A stretch of 64,000 nucleotides of DNA from Microbispora siamensis (GCF_016863095.1 NZ_BOOF01000030.1:1-64000), one strand, 5' to 3'; positions 18,361-28,289 are shown, numbered from the stretch's first letter. Notes: generated by a model from the letters alone, not told the origin. Program-made: numbers and translations.

Positions 18361-19053
18361 TCACTCTCCGGGCGAAGGCGGCGCGGTCAGGCGCACGCCC
18401 ACCCCGCGGACCGTCTGGAGATAGCGCGGCCGCTGGGCGGTCTCGCCGAGTTTGCGGCGCAGCCAGGACAGGTGGACGTCGACCGTCTTGTCGGTGCCCC
18501 CGTAGGGGATGCGCCAGACCTCGGTGAGCAACTCACGCTTGGTGACGACCTGGCCGGCCCGGGCCGCCAGATAGTGCAGCAGGTCGAACTCCCGCGGCGT
18601 CAGGTCCAGTGCCGCGCCGTCGAGCGTCGCCTCCCTGCTGCCCGGGTCCACCCGCAGCGTCCCGACCGTCAGGGAGGTGTCCGTACGCCCGGTGTCGATC
18701 CGGCGCAGCACGGCGCGGATGCGTGCATCGAGTTGCGCGGCGCTGTAGGGCTTGACCACGTAGTCGTCCGCGCCGGCGTCGAGCAGGCGGACCATGTCGG
18801 CCTCCCCGTCCCTGGCGGTGGCGACGATGACCGGGACGCGGCTCACCGCGCGGAGCATGCGCAGCAGGTCGGCGCCGTCCATGTCGGGGAGGCCGAGGTC
18901 GAGCACGATCAGGTCGGGGCGGTCCTCGACGGCCGATCGCAGGCCGTCGAGGGCGGTGGAGGCGGAGGAGACGGCATGGCCGCGATCGCGCAGGCTCCGG
19001 GTGAGGGAGGTGCGGATGGGGGCGTCGTCTTCGATGAGCAGCACGCTTGGCAT
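18361..19053 (-). CDS. OmpR/PhoB-family response regulator
   Basis: Transcription factor of 230 residues paired with the kinase at 17070-18356. The receiver starts MPSVLLIEDD with phospho-acceptor Asp52 in LIVLDLGLPDMDG and conserved Lys in DDYVVKPYS. The C-terminal winged helix has LTPREFDLLHYLAARAGQVV and the recognition helix TVDVHLSWLRRKLG. The ATG at 19053 fits the domain start; the frame is open for 12 more codons, and no strong ribosome-binding site marks either. It is divergent from 19148-19627, which it may control. Confidence 0.92.
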   Translation of the reverse strand: MPSVLLIEDDAPIRTSLTRSLRDRGHAVSSASTALDGLRSAVEDRPDLIVLDLGLPDMDGADLLRMLRAVSRVPVIVATARDGEADMVRLLDAGADDYVVKPYSAAQLDARIRAVLRRIDTGRTDTSLTVGTLRVDPGSREATLDGAALDLTPREFDLLHYLAARAGQVVTKRELLTEVWRIPYGGTDKTVDVHLSWLRRKLGETAQRPRYLQTVRGVGVRLTAPPSPGE

Positions 19054-19147
19054 TTGAGCGCTACGGTAGCCGTCCAAGGAAAGCGGCATAAGTCCGTTAT
19101 CCGGGCCTTAGCAATCCCTTAGCGTTCGCGGTGGGAGAGTGGGCGGC

Positions 19148-19627
19148 GTGAACAGCCGCCTCGTACTCGCCGTCGCCGGGTGGCTCCTGGCCGCCGCCCT
19201 CGCCACCGGCACGGGCGTCGCGGTGCTCGGCCTGCTCGGCCGGCCGCTCACCGGCCCGGCGGAGCGGCCGATGACGGCAGAGGAGATCCGCCTCGCACTC
19301 GCCCGGGACACCCCGGGCCCGCCCTCCCCGGCCTCCACCCCCGCCGGTGCGACCCCGGCGGGCTCATCCGGCGGCGAGACGCCGGACGCCGCGACCGGAC
19401 GCAGGCTCGTCTCCACCGGCGCGGGCAGCCTGATCGCCCGGTGCGACGGCGGGCTGGTCCGGCTCCAGTCGTGGACGCCGGCGCAGGGCTTCGAGGTGGA
19501 CGACGTCGACCCGGGGCCGGACGACCGCGCCCGGGTGAAGTTCGAGTCGGACGAGGGCAGGCTCGAGATCGAGGTGCGCTGCGCCGGCGGCGTGCCGGTC
19601 CCCCGGATCACCCGGCACGACGACTGA
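19148..19627 (+). CDS. Membrane-anchored protein of unknown function
   Basis: A 159-residue protein with one N-terminal membrane segment (about residues 7-31), a Thr/Pro/Gly-rich linker, and a C-terminal extracytoplasmic part with two Cys (RCDGGLVRLQ and EVRCAGG) likely forming a disulfide. GTG at 19148 is preferred (GTGGGAGAG upstream); GTG at 19139 is possible. It is divergent from the two-component system with only 94 bp between starts, so it is a candidate target or partner. The family was not recognised. Confidence 0.7.
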   Translation: MNSRLVLAVAGWLLAAALATGTGVAVLGLLGRPLTGPAERPMTAEEIRLALARDTPGPPSPASTPAGATPAGSSGGETPDAATGRRLVSTGAGSLIARCDGGLVRLQSWTPAQGFEVDDVDPGPDDRARVKFESDEGRLEIEVRCAGGVPVPRITRHDD

Positions 19628-19655
19628 CCGGGTCACCGGCCGGCGCCGCTTCCTC

Positions 19656-21173
19656 TCAGCCCTCACCGGTGAGGGCGGCGACGAGGTCGGCGGCCGTACG
19701 GCACCGGTCGAGCAGGTCGCCCACGTGCGCCTTGGTGCCGCGCAGCGGCTCCAGGGTCGGCACCCGCTGCAGCGACTCGCGGCCCGGGATGTCGAAGATG
19801 ACCGAATCCCAGGACGCGGCGGCGACCGACTCGCTGTACTGCCGCAGGCACCGGCCGCGGAAGTAGGCCCGGGTGTCGGTGGGCGGCATCTCGACCGCCC
19901 GGTCGATGTCCTCGTCGGTCACCAGGCGCTGCATGCGGCCCCTGGCGACCAGCCGGTTGTACAGGCCGCGGTCGGGGCGGATGTCGGAGTACTGCAGGTC
20001 GACCAGTTGCAGCCGCGGATGCGACCACGGCAGGTTGTCGCGGGTGCGGTAGCCCTCCAGGATCTCCAGCTTGGCGACCCAGTCGAGCTCCCGGGACAGC
20101 TGCATCGGGTCCTCCGCGAGCCGGGTGAGCACCGACTCCCAGCGGTTGAGCACGTCCTTGGTGAGGTCGTCCACGCCCGAGCCGAAGCGGTCCTCGACGT
20201 ACTTGCGGGCCTGCTCCAGGTATTCCATCTGCAACTGCACGGCGGTCATCTTCCGCCCGTTGCGCAGCGCGATCTCGTACTTGCAGGTCGGGTCGTGGGA
20301 GACCGCGCGCAGCGCCGCGACCGGCGACTCGGGGGTCAGGTCGATGGTGAGGAACCCCTCCTCGATCATCGCCAGGACCAGCGCCGTCGTGCCGAGCTTC
20401 AGATATGTCGAAATTTCCGACATGTTGGCGTCGCCGATGATCACGTGCAGCCGCCGGTACTTCTCCGGGTCGGCGTGCGGCTCGTCCCGGGTGTTGATGA
20501 TCGGCCGCTTGAGCGTGGTCTCCAGCCCGACCTCGACCTCGAAGAAGTCGGCCCGCTGGCTGATCTGGAAGCCCTCGCCACGCGAGTCCTGGCCGATGCC
20601 GACCTTGCCGGCGCCGCAGACGACCTGCCGCGACACGAAGAACGGCGTCAGGTGCCTGACGATGTCGGCGAACGGCGTCGCGCGGCGCATGAGGTAGTTC
20701 TCGTGGCAGCCGTACGACGCGCCCTTGGCGTCGGTGTTGTTCTTGTAGAGCTGGATGGGGGCGTTGCCGGGCATGGAGGAGGCCCGCACGGCGGCGTCGT
20801 ACATCACGCGCTCGCCCGCCTTGTCCCAGATCACCGCGGCCCGGGGGTTGGTGCACTCGGGCGTGGAGTACTCCGGGTGCGCGTGGTCGACGTACAGGCG
20901 CGCCCCGTTGGTGAGGATCACGTTGGCGAGCCCGAGGTCCTCGTCGGTGAGCTGGCTCTGGTCGGCCACCTCACGGGCCAGGTCGAATCCCCGGGCATCG
21001 CGGAGCGGGTTCTCCTCCTCGAAGTCCCACCGGGCCCGGCGAGCCCGGGCGGCCGACGCCGCCAGGTACGCGTTGACGACCTGTGAGGAGGTCACCATCG
21101 CGTTCGCTCCCGGTTGACCGGGCACGGCGATGCCGTACTCGGTCTCGATGCCCATCACCCGCCGAACCGTCAT
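19656..21173 (-). CDS. dop: Pup deamidase/depupylase Dop
   Basis: Converts the C-terminal Gln of Pup to Glu and removes Pup from substrates. The 505-residue glutamine-synthetase-fold protein starts [14 protein letters not shown] with the ExE motif. It holds the Dop-specific loop (about 40-70, [19 protein letters not shown]), which PafA lacks, and [16 protein letters not shown] with the catalytic Asp. The ATG at 21173 matches the family start; GTG at 21179 would add two residues. The Pup encoded here ends in Gln, so Dop deamidation is required. Confidence 0.96.
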   Translation of the reverse strand: MTVRRVMGIETEYGIAVPGQPGANAMVTSSQVVNAYLAASAARARRARWDFEEENPLRDARGFDLAREVADQSQLTDEDLGLANVILTNGARLYVDHAHPEYSTPECTNPRAAVIWDKAGERVMYDAAVRASSMPGNAPIQLYKNNTDAKGASYGCHENYLMRRATPFADIVRHLTPFFVSRQVVCGAGKVGIGQDSRGEGFQISQRADFFEVEVGLETTLKRPIINTRDEPHADPEKYRRLHVIIGDANMSEISTYLKLGTTALVLAMIEEGFLTIDLTPESPVAALRAVSHDPTCKYEIALRNGRKMTAVQLQMEYLEQARKYVEDRFGSGVDDLTKDVLNRWESVLTRLAEDPMQLSRELDWVAKLEILEGYRTRDNLPWSHPRLQLVDLQYSDIRPDRGLYNRLVARGRMQRLVTDEDIDRAVEMPPTDTRAYFRGRCLRQYSESVAAASWDSVIFDIPGRESLQRVPTLEPLRGTKAHVGDLLDRCRTAADLVAALTGEG

Positions 21174-21248
21174 TCGCACCCCGCCTGTTTCAGGCCGTCG
21201 TAGTCATATCCGAGCCTAGCCCTTTCTCTATGCCCTGCTACCGAACAG

Positions 21249-22514
21249 TTACGGCACAGATGCCTCGGGACTTTGCGCCGGAATGGCCGTCGCAGTCCGG
21301 GAGGTACCCCCGCGGCCCCGGGGACGGGACCTCCGGGAGCGGTCGAGCAGGGCCCCCAGCCTGGCGCGTAGCCAGCGCTGGCCGGGCTTGTCGACCATAC
21401 GGTAGATCAGATACGCGATCCCGATCGAGACCGCCATCGTGATCGCGGCCAGCGCCCACGGGTCGATCACGTCCCGGTACGCGGGGATCACGACGGCCGA
21501 GACCGTTTGGTGCAGGAGATAGAGCGGATACGTGAGGGCCCCGAGGGTGACCAGGCGACGCCAGCGCACCCACCGCAGCCAGCCGAGGGCGACCGCGGCC
21601 ATCAGGAGGTAGACGACCGTGATCGCGACGACGACGGCCTCCGGGGGCGCCGGGTAGCGCGCGATGCCGACCAGGCGCACCCGCTCCCCCACGCGCTCCA
21701 TGGCGGCGTGCAGGGACATCCCGTAGCCGGCGGCGACCAGCAGCCACGGGACGAGAGCCCCCGAACGCACCCCGAAGCGGTGGATCAGGAAGAAGGCCAT
21801 GCCCGCGATGAAGTACGGCGCCTGCCGCGGCATGAAGACGAAGATGAGCGCCTCGTTCTGGGTGAACTCGGCCAGCAGCGCCAGGCCGAACCAGGCCGCC
21901 AGGAACACCAGGCAGCGCCGCAGCGTGATCCCCACGAGGGAGAACAGCGCCACGAGGACGTAGAACCGCAGTTCCACCCAGAGGGACCAGAAGACGCCGC
22001 CGGCGTGGCCCACGCCGAACGCCCCCTGGAGCATGGTCAGGTTGAGCAGGTACTCGCCGTCTTCGAGCTTGGGGTCGAATCCGGCGACCCCGCTGAAGCG
22101 GTACATGATGAAGATCACCAGCACGGCGAACCAGTACGCCGGGTACAGCCGCGACACCCGGGAGACGGCGAACTCGCCGACCGTGTGCCCCCAGACGCTC
22201 ATCAGGATGACGAACCCGCTGATGAGGAAGAACAGCTCCACGCCGAGGATGCCCAGCGTGGTGAGGCGCGCGACCGGCTCGAACAGCTTGGTGGGGTACT
22301 CGTCCCACAGGGATTTGCTGGCCGCCATGAAATGGAACGCCATGACGGCGAACGCGGCCACGAAGCGCAGGACGTCGAGCTCGACCAGGCGGCGGCCCTT
22401 GGCGGCCGCGGCGGCGCCCCGCGCCGGGACCGCGTCCGGCGCGGGCGAGGCCGGATCGGACTGCCGCGCGGGCTGTCTCACAGGCTGTCTCACAGGCTGC
22501 CCCACAGCGGTCAC
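21249..22514 (-). CDS. Acyltransferase-3 family membrane protein (OafA-like)
   Basis: Integral membrane O-acyltransferase of 421 residues with about ten membrane segments. The family motif RFVAAFAVMAFHF holds the catalytic His, and GVELFFLISGFVI and VSRVSRLYPAYWFAV are also typical. A charged, Arg-rich C-terminus follows. The first 40 residues are low complexity, beginning with repeated VRQP units coded by a 12-bp repeat. The start is GTG with only a weak ribosome-binding site. It probably acetylates a cell-surface glycan or a metabolite. Its position between dop and arc is unusual and functionally unexplained. Confidence 0.88.
   Translation of the reverse strand: MTAVGQPVRQPVRQPARQSDPASPAPDAVPARGAAAAAKGRRLVELDVLRFVAAFAVMAFHFMAASKSLWDEYPTKLFEPVARLTTLGILGVELFFLISGFVILMSVWGHTVGEFAVSRVSRLYPAYWFAVLVIFIMYRFSGVAGFDPKLEDGEYLLNLTMLQGAFGVGHAGGVFWSLWVELRFYVLVALFSLVGITLRRCLVFLAAWFGLALLAEFTQNEALIFVFMPRQAPYFIAGMAFFLIHRFGVRSGALVPWLLVAAGYGMSLHAAMERVGERVRLVGIARYPAPPEAVVVAITVVYLLMAAVALGWLRWVRWRRLVTLGALTYPLYLLHQTVSAVVIPAYRDVIDPWALAAITMAVSIGIAYLIYRMVDKPGQRWLRARLGALLDRSRRSRPRGRGGTSRTATAIPAQSPEASVP
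22471..22506 (-). repeat. 12-bp tandem repeat at the acyltransferase N-terminus
   Basis: Two perfect copies of ggctgtctcaca (22471-22482 and 22483-22494) and a diverged third (22495-22506), in frame, encoding the repeated VRQP/VGQP residues. Confidence 0.8.
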
Positions 22515-22662
22515 CCGCGCGCGTCAAGGAAGATCATGCCCTCTTTGACGTGATCACTCCGGGTTTCGGTTCCCTCGGATCACGATCGTCACGGAAGGTC
22601 ACTTTTGGCCCACCTGCTGCCGCCCTGTCCGCATGCCGGCGTCGGAAGGCCCCGGAAAGCCG

Positions 22663-22697
22663 GAGGAGCGGCGCGATCCGGGATCGCGCCGCTCCTC
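22663..22697 (-). terminator. Strong stem-loop downstream of arc
   Basis: A perfect 16-bp inverted repeat (22663-22678 with 22682-22697) around a 3-nt loop, starting 31 nt after the arc stop. It is one of the strongest hairpins in the window and very likely ends the arc transcript before the acyltransferase gene. Confidence 0.8.
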
Positions 22698-22727
22698 GAT
22701 GGCACCGGTCCGGCCGGAGCCGGGGTG

Positions 22728-24491
22728 TTACAGGTACTGGCCGGTGTTGGCGACCGTGTCGATCGACCGCCCGGCCTCGGTGCCCTGCTTGCCCTGCACG
22801 AGGGTGCGGATGTAGACGATCCGCTCGCCCTTCTTGCCGGAGATGCGGGCCCAGTCGTCGGGGTTGGTGGTGTTGGGCAGGTCCTCGTTCTCGGAGAACT
22901 CGTCCACGCAGGCGGCCAGCAGGTGCGAGATCCGCAGGCCCTTCTGCCCGGTCTCGAGGAACTCCTTGATGGCCATCTTCTTGCCCCGGTCCACGATGTT
23001 CTGGATCATGGCGCCGGAGTTGAAGTCCTTGAAGTAGAGGACTTCCTTGTCGCCGTTGGCGTAGGTCACCTCGAGGAAGCGGTTCTCCTCGCTCTCGGCG
23101 TACATCCGCTCGACGACCCGCTGGATCATCGCGGCGATCGTGCCCTCGCGGCTGTCGCCGTGCTCGGCCAGGTCGTCCGGGTGCAGCGGCAGGTCGCTGA
23201 CGATGTACTTCGAGAAGATGTCCTTGGCCGCCTCGGCGTCGGGCCGCTCGATCTTGATCTTGACGTCCAGGCGGCCGGGCCGCAGGATCGCCGGGTCGAT
23301 CATGTCCTCGCGGTTGGAGGCGCCGATGACGATGACGTTCTCCAGGCCCTCGACACCGTCGATCTCCGAAAGGAGCTGGGGAACGATGGTGTTCTCGACG
23401 TCGGAGGACACACCGGAGCCGCGGGTGCGGAAGATCGAGTCCATCTCGTCGAAGAACACGATCACCGGGGTGCCCTCGGACGCCTTCTCACGCGCCCGCT
23501 GGAAGACCAGGCGGATGTGCCGCTCGGTCTCACCGACGTACTTGTTGAGAAGCTCGGGGCCCTTGATGTTCAGGAAGAAGCTCTTGCCGGACTGGCCGGT
23601 CTTCTCCGCGACCTGCTTGGCCAGGGAGTTGGCCACCGCCTTGGCGATGAGCGTCTTGCCGCAGCCGGGCGGGCCGTACAGCAGCACGCCCTTCGGCGGC
23701 CGGAGCTTGTGCTCGCGGAACAGGTCGGCGTGCAGGTAGGGCAGCTCGATGGCGTCCCTGATCTGCTCGATCTGCCGGCTGAGGCCGCCGATCTCCTCGT
23801 AGGAGATGTCGGGGACCTCCTCGAGGACGAGCTCCTCCACCTCGGACTTGGGGATGCGTTCGTAGACGTAGTTGGAACGGGGTTCGAGCAGGAGGGAGTC
23901 ACCGGCCCGCAGCGGCTGGTCCAGCAGCGAGTGGGCGAGCTTGACGACCCGCTCCTCGTCGGCGTGCGAGATGACGAGCGCGCGGTCGCCGCTCTCCAGC
24001 AACTCCTTCAGCATCACGATCTCGCCGACGTCCTCGTAGCCGAGGGCCTCGACGACGTTGAGCGCCTCGTTCAGCATGACCTCCTGGCCACGCTTGAGCG
24101 AGTCGACGTCGACCGCCGGACTGACGTTCACCCGGAGCTTGCGCCCGCCCGTGAACACCTCGATCGTGCCGTCATCCCTGGCCTCGAGGAAAACACCGAA
24201 TCCGGACGGCGGCTGTGCCAGCCGGTCGACCTCCTCCTTGAGGGCGACGATCTGGTCCCTGGCCTCCTTGAGGGTGGAGACCAAACGCTCGTTCTGGCTT
24301 GTGAGGGCGGCCACCTGTGCCTGCGCCTCGTGGAGACGCTCCTCGATGACCCTGGCCTGCCGGGGAGACTCGGCCAGCTTCCGGCGCAACGCGGTGATCT
24401 CCTCTTGCAGGAAGGAGACCTGTGTTGTGAGATCCGCGACCTCCCGTTCGCGCTGCGCGGCTCGAGCCTCAGCGTCGTCGCGAGCTGCCAC
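22728..24491 (-). CDS. arc: Proteasome-associated AAA ATPase ARC/Mpa
   Basis: Hexameric unfoldase that binds pupylated proteins and feeds them to the 20S core; 587 residues. Order: N-terminal coiled coil that binds Pup (about 5-92), OB-fold interdomain (about 97-230), AAA module with Walker A GPPGCGKT (273-280), Walker B VFFDEMDS (about 346-352), sensor IGASNRED and arginine finger ILRPGRLD. The protein ends GQYL, the penultimate-Tyr tail that docks into the alpha ring and opens the gate. The GTG start has a very strong GGAAGGAGGTG upstream. It lies downstream of trmI, as in other actinomycetes. Confidence 0.97.
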   Translation of the reverse strand: MAARDDAEARAAQREREVADLTTQVSFLQEEITALRRKLAESPRQARVIEERLHEAQAQVAALTSQNERLVSTLKEARDQIVALKEEVDRLAQPPSGFGVFLEARDDGTIEVFTGGRKLRVNVSPAVDVDSLKRGQEVMLNEALNVVEALGYEDVGEIVMLKELLESGDRALVISHADEERVVKLAHSLLDQPLRAGDSLLLEPRSNYVYERIPKSEVEELVLEEVPDISYEEIGGLSRQIEQIRDAIELPYLHADLFREHKLRPPKGVLLYGPPGCGKTLIAKAVANSLAKQVAEKTGQSGKSFFLNIKGPELLNKYVGETERHIRLVFQRAREKASEGTPVIVFFDEMDSIFRTRGSGVSSDVENTIVPQLLSEIDGVEGLENVIVIGASNREDMIDPAILRPGRLDVKIKIERPDAEAAKDIFSKYIVSDLPLHPDDLAEHGDSREGTIAAMIQRVVERMYAESEENRFLEVTYANGDKEVLYFKDFNSGAMIQNIVDRGKKMAIKEFLETGQKGLRISHLLAACVDEFSENEDLPNTTNPDDWARISGKKGERIVYIRTLVQGKQGTEAGRSIDTVANTGQYL

Positions 24492-24696
24492 GCCCCGTCA
24501 CCTCCTTCCCCGTCGAGAACGACTACTCAAGACCCTACCTATCTTGGCGCTGTACGTAACCTGGCCGGGCAGTGTTCGTGTAGTTACGTTGGGTGTTCGG
24601 CGTTTGATACCTTATGGACCGATTGTTCGGGTCACCATTAGGAACACACCCATATGTTCCCGTGTCACGCGGCTTTGCCGGGTTGTGGCCGAATCG

Positions 24697-25560
24697 TCAC
24701 ACTTGTTCGATCCCCTCTCCATACGCCCCCTTGGCGGGGCGCCTGCGCCGCGGCGGGGGCGTGACGCCGTCCGCCATGCGACGGGCCGTGACGAGAAATC
24801 CCGTGTGGCCGACCATCCGGTGGTCGGGCCGTACGGCGAGACCTTCGACATGCCAGTCGCGAACCAGGGTCTCCCACGCGTGAGGCTCGGTGAAACTCCC
24901 GTGCTCCCGCAGGGTTTCCACCGTTCTGGACATCTGGGTCGTTGTCGCAACATAGCAGCAAATAACTCCCCCGGGGGTAAGGGACTTCGCCGCCGCGTCA
25001 ACACACTCCCAAGGCGCGAGCATGTCCAGGACGACGCGGTCCACGTCCGCCTCGTCCAGCGCGTCGACGAAGTCGCCGACCACCAGGCGCCACTGCCCCA
25101 CCGGGCCGCCGAAGAACTTCTCCACGTTCTTGGTGGCCACCTCGGCGAAGTCCGCCCGCCGCTCGTAGGAGGTGACCTTCCCCTCCGGGCCGACCGCGCG
25201 CAGCAGGAAGCAGGTGAGCGCGCCGGACCCCACGCCGGCCTCGACCACCCGCGCGCCGGGGAAGATGTCGGCCATGGCGACGATCTGCGCCGCGTCCTTC
25301 GGGTAGACCACCGCGGCGCCGCGCGGCATCGACACCGCGTAGTCGGCGAGCAGGTGCCGGAACGCCAGGTAGGCCGTGCCGCCGGAGGACCGCACCACGG
25401 AGCCCTCGGGCTGCCCGATCAGGTCGTCGTGCGGGATCGACCCCTTGTGCGTGTGGAAGACGCCGCCCTCTTTCAGCGTCACCGTGTGCCGCTTGTTCTT
25501 GGGGTCGGTGAGCTGGACCTGATCTCCGGCCCGGAACGGGCCGTGCCTGCGAAAACCCAT
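24697..25560 (-). CDS. trmI: tRNA (adenine-58-N1)-methyltransferase TrmI
   Basis: Methylates A58 in the T-loop of tRNAs using S-adenosylmethionine. The 287-residue product begins MGFRRHGPFRAGDQVQLTD (N-terminal beta domain). The SAM-binding motif is VVEAGVGSGALTCFLLRAVG, the acidic motif is VTSYERR, and the catalytic region is VDRVVLDMLAPWECV. The ATG at 25560 was chosen because the domain starts there; the frame is open 22 codons upstream only because it runs into a repeat. The ribosome-binding site is poor, and TAGCCT 7 nt upstream hints at a leaderless transcript. It is the usual neighbour of arc. Confidence 0.93.
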   Translation of the reverse strand: MGFRRHGPFRAGDQVQLTDPKNKRHTVTLKEGGVFHTHKGSIPHDDLIGQPEGSVVRSSGGTAYLAFRHLLADYAVSMPRGAAVVYPKDAAQIVAMADIFPGARVVEAGVGSGALTCFLLRAVGPEGKVTSYERRADFAEVATKNVEKFFGGPVGQWRLVVGDFVDALDEADVDRVVLDMLAPWECVDAAAKSLTPGGVICCYVATTTQMSRTVETLREHGSFTEPHAWETLVRDWHVEGLAVRPDHRMVGHTGFLVTARRMADGVTPPPRRRRPAKGAYGEGIEQV

Positions 25561-25573
25561 GCGGAAAAGGCTA

Positions 25574-25765
25574 GTGCCGCGACCGACGAGATTTGCCCGG
25601 ACGGTGCGGTGTCCAGAGTGGTGCATCGCAAGGCGGAGGAGGAGGCCATAGCGGAGCTATGGGCGACGACGAGAACGCAGCGAGGTGCCGCTCTGGGCGA
25701 CGCGCCGGGGCAAAGATCGGAGGGAGGGGCACGGGTGCCGCGACCGACGAGATTTGCCCGGACGG
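25574..25765. repeat. 31-bp perfect direct repeats flanking a palindrome-bearing segment
   Basis: Copies at 25574-25604 and 25735-25765 are identical over 31 bp and 161 bp apart. The 130 bp between them contain CCATAGC-gga-GCTATGG (25646-25662), a perfect 7-bp hairpin. The 12 bp cggtgcggtgtc at the end of the first copy (25602-25613) recur at 25796-25807 after the second. No gene is convincing inside. It looks like a small interspersed element or a local duplication in the trmI-GNAT intergenic region. Confidence 0.8.
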
Positions 25766-25827
25766 GAGCGGCGAAGGGCGGGGAAAACACCTGGCCGGTG
25801 CGGTGTCACTGCTGGTAACAATGGGAC

Positions 25828-26940
25828 ATGTTGCCCCAAGAGGCGATCCCCGCCGGGCCGGCCGTTCTGCGCCTGCCGGTCGAAGGGGACGCCGACCAGA
25901 TCGCCCGAGCCTGCGCCGACCCCGATATCGCGAGGTTCATCCCCTTCCTCCCCTCGCCGTACTCGCGGGACGACGCGCTGGCGTGGATCACCAAGACCGT
26001 GCCCGAGATGTGGGAGAACGGCGGCGCCGGCTTCGTCGCCGCCGACCCGGTCACGGACGAGATCCTCGGGACCGCGGGGCTCAAGCCGCCGGACCGCTTC
26101 GGCGCCTCGGAGGTGGGCTACTGGCTGGCACCGTGGGCCCGGGGGCGCGGCGTCGCCACGGCCGCCGTGCGGACGCTCGCCGAGCGGGCCTTCGCCCGGG
26201 GCGTCCCCAGGATCGGGCTGCTCGCCGACGTGGAGAACGTCGGGAGCCAGCAGGTCGCCTTGCGGTGCGGCTTCGCCTACGAGGGCGTGCTGCGCGGGGC
26301 CGGCGCTCCCCGGGGCGGCACCCCCGGCGACATCGCCGCGTTCGGGCGGCTGAGCACCGACCCCGGCGACCCGATCACGCCCTTCCTGCCGTTCTTCCCC
26401 GGAGGGTTCCCCGGCGGCTCGCTCAGCGACGGCGTCGTCCGGCTCACGCCGCTGACCACCGCCGACGCCGCCGGCTACTTCGCGCTGGCGTCCGTGCCGG
26501 ACGTGATGGACTCGCACGTGCCGCCCGGACAGCCGGAGTACGCGGACAGCGAGGTCGTCTGCCGGTACGCCGGGCACCGGTGGCTGACCGGGCAGCGGGC
26601 GGACATCGCCATCAGGGACGCGGGGACCGGCGAGTACGCCGGGGACATCCAGCTCACCGGCATCATCCCGGATCTCGGCCAGGCGATGCTCGGCTACAGC
26701 CTCCGTCCGGAGTTCCGCGGCAGGGGCCTGGTGACCCGGGCGGCGAACCTGCTGATCGAGTGGGCGTTCGCGAACACGCCGCTGCGCCGGATCATCGCCG
26801 GGACCACGCCGGACAACGTCTCGTCGCACCGCGTGCTCGAACGGGCGGGCTTCACCCGGGAGTACCTCGTCGAGGGGCTGCTGCCCGGCCCCGGAGGCAC
26901 CCGCGTTGACGACGTCCAGTGGGCCAGGACACGCCCCTGA
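25828..26940 (+). CDS. Tandem GNAT N-acetyltransferase (RimJ/RimL type, two domains)
   Basis: A 370-residue protein made of two GNAT domains. The first (about 10-170) has EVGYWLAPWARGRGVATAAVR; the second (about 195-365) has LGYSLRPEFRGRGLVTRAANL and ends with the typical SSHRVLERAGFTREYL. Both keep the acetyl-CoA loop (RGRG). It probably acetylates an amine of a small molecule or a protein N-terminus; the target is unknown. TAACAA ends 6 nt before the ATG, so the mRNA may be leaderless. It is a single gene, convergent with the aminotransferase. Confidence 0.86.
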   Translation: MLPQEAIPAGPAVLRLPVEGDADQIARACADPDIARFIPFLPSPYSRDDALAWITKTVPEMWENGGAGFVAADPVTDEILGTAGLKPPDRFGASEVGYWLAPWARGRGVATAAVRTLAERAFARGVPRIGLLADVENVGSQQVALRCGFAYEGVLRGAGAPRGGTPGDIAAFGRLSTDPGDPITPFLPFFPGGFPGGSLSDGVVRLTPLTTADAAGYFALASVPDVMDSHVPPGQPEYADSEVVCRYAGHRWLTGQRADIAIRDAGTGEYAGDIQLTGIIPDLGQAMLGYSLRPEFRGRGLVTRAANLLIEWAFANTPLRRIIAGTTPDNVSSHRVLERAGFTREYLVEGLLPGPGGTRVDDVQWARTRP

Positions 26941-26955
26941 GGCCTCAGAGCGGAA

Positions 26956-27013
26956 CGGACCTCCCGCGCTCGGGCGCCGCCCGGAACCCGGTGCCCGAGC
27001 GCGGGACCGTCCG
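26956..27013. terminator. Long bidirectional stem-loop
   Basis: A perfect 13-bp inverted repeat (26963-26975 with 26993-27005, 17-nt loop), extended after a short bulge by CGGAC/GTCCG (26956-26960 with 27009-27013). It lies between the convergent GNAT and aminotransferase genes and can act for both strands. Confidence 0.75.
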
Positions 27014-27065
27014 CGGCGCGGTACGCCCGTCGGGCGTCCCGGCCACGCCGGTGCCGGCCGCCCCC

Positions 27066-28289
27066 TCAGTCGGCTCCGTACGCGGCCCTCAGCTTGGCGA
27101 AGGCGGCGTCGGTGCCCTGGAGGGCCCGGTCGATCTCCTCGTCGGTGTGGGCGGCCGACAGGAACCAGTTGTGCCAGGGATGGAGGTAGACCCCCTCCTC
27201 CAGACAGGCTCCGGCCCAGGCGATGCCCTTCTCCAGGGTGTCGTCGCCCTCGAAGGACAGCCACGGCACCTGCACCGGGCCGGTCTGGCGGACCACGAAG
27301 CCGTGCGCCGCCGCCTGGGCGGCGAGGCCCTCGCGCAGCCGGGTCCCGGCCCGGTGCATGAGCGCGACGCCGTCGGTCTCGCGCAGGATCTCGATCGTCG
27401 CCTTGGCGGCGGCCATGGCGGTGGCGGAGAACCAGAAGGAACCGGTCGAATACAGCGTCTGAGCCGCCCCGCGCAGCGCGTCGGTGCCGGTGAGCGCCGC
27501 GATGGGGAAGCCGTTGGCCATCGCCTTGCTCCAGGCCGTCAGGTCGGGGCGCACGCCGAGCGGCTCCCACGAGCCGCGCAGGTCCAGCCGCCACCCGGCG
27601 CGTACGTCGTCAATGACCAGCGCCGCGCCGATCCGGTCGGCCAGCGCCCGCACGCCCCGGGCGAACTCCGCGTCGGCGTGCTCCTGGTCCTCGAACGAGT
27701 CGTGCTTGAACGGGGTGACCAGGATGGCGGCGACGTCGCCGTCCGCCTGGGCCGCGGCGGCCTCGGCGCTGGCGAGGTCGTTGTAGGTGAACTCGATCGT
27801 GTCCGCCCGCTGGTTGGGGGTGACCCCGGACAGGCCGGGCGTGCACCAGGGGTCGGCGCCGTGGTAGGCGCCGTGGGCGACCAGCGCCTTCGTCCTGCCC
27901 GTCGCCGCCCTGGCCACCATCAGCGCCTGGGTGGTGGCGTCGGTGCCGTTCTTGGAGAACATGGCCCAGTCGGCGGAGGGGATGAGGTCCACCAGCAGTT
28001 CGGCGAGCTCCACCATGACCGGGCCGGGGCCGTTCAGGCAGTCGCCCTCCGCCTGCTGCGCCGCGGCGGCGGCCTCCACCCGCGGGTTGCGGTGGCCGAC
28101 GATCATCGGCCCCCAACTGCACATCAGGTCGACGTACTCACGGCCGTCGGCGTCCCACTGCCGGGCGCCCTCGGCACGGACGAAGAACTGGGGATAGCGG
28201 TCCCCATGCAGGGCCGCGTTCAGGTGGCCGTACATGCCACCGGGGATGACCTTCGCGGCACGGGCCCGCAGGGAGGCGTCGAGGGACAT
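27066..28289 (-). CDS. Class III aminotransferase (glutamate-1-semialdehyde-aminomutase-like)
   Basis: PLP-dependent enzyme of 407 residues. Motifs include VDLMCSWGPMIVGHRNP (N-terminal), FSKNGTDATTQALMVARA (phosphate-binding turn), GAYHGADPW, LVIDDVRAGWRLD (Asp for the pyridine nitrogen) and WSKAMANGFP with the Schiff-base Lys. The fold and motifs resemble HemL, but many homologues act on other amino-ketones or amino-alcohols. ATG at 28289 has AGGAG 9 nt upstream; the GTG at 28298 is too close to it. It follows the pfkB kinase by 49 nt, so both share the TetR-flanked promoter. The substrate is unknown. Confidence 0.88.
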   Translation of the reverse strand: MSLDASLRARAAKVIPGGMYGHLNAALHGDRYPQFFVRAEGARQWDADGREYVDLMCSWGPMIVGHRNPRVEAAAAAQQAEGDCLNGPGPVMVELAELLVDLIPSADWAMFSKNGTDATTQALMVARAATGRTKALVAHGAYHGADPWCTPGLSGVTPNQRADTIEFTYNDLASAEAAAAQADGDVAAILVTPFKHDSFEDQEHADAEFARGVRALADRIGAALVIDDVRAGWRLDLRGSWEPLGVRPDLTAWSKAMANGFPIAALTGTDALRGAAQTLYSTGSFWFSATAMAAAKATIEILRETDGVALMHRAGTRLREGLAAQAAAHGFVVRQTGPVQVPWLSFEGDDTLEKGIAWAGACLEEGVYLHPWHNWFLSAAHTDEEIDRALQGTDAAFAKLRAAYGAD

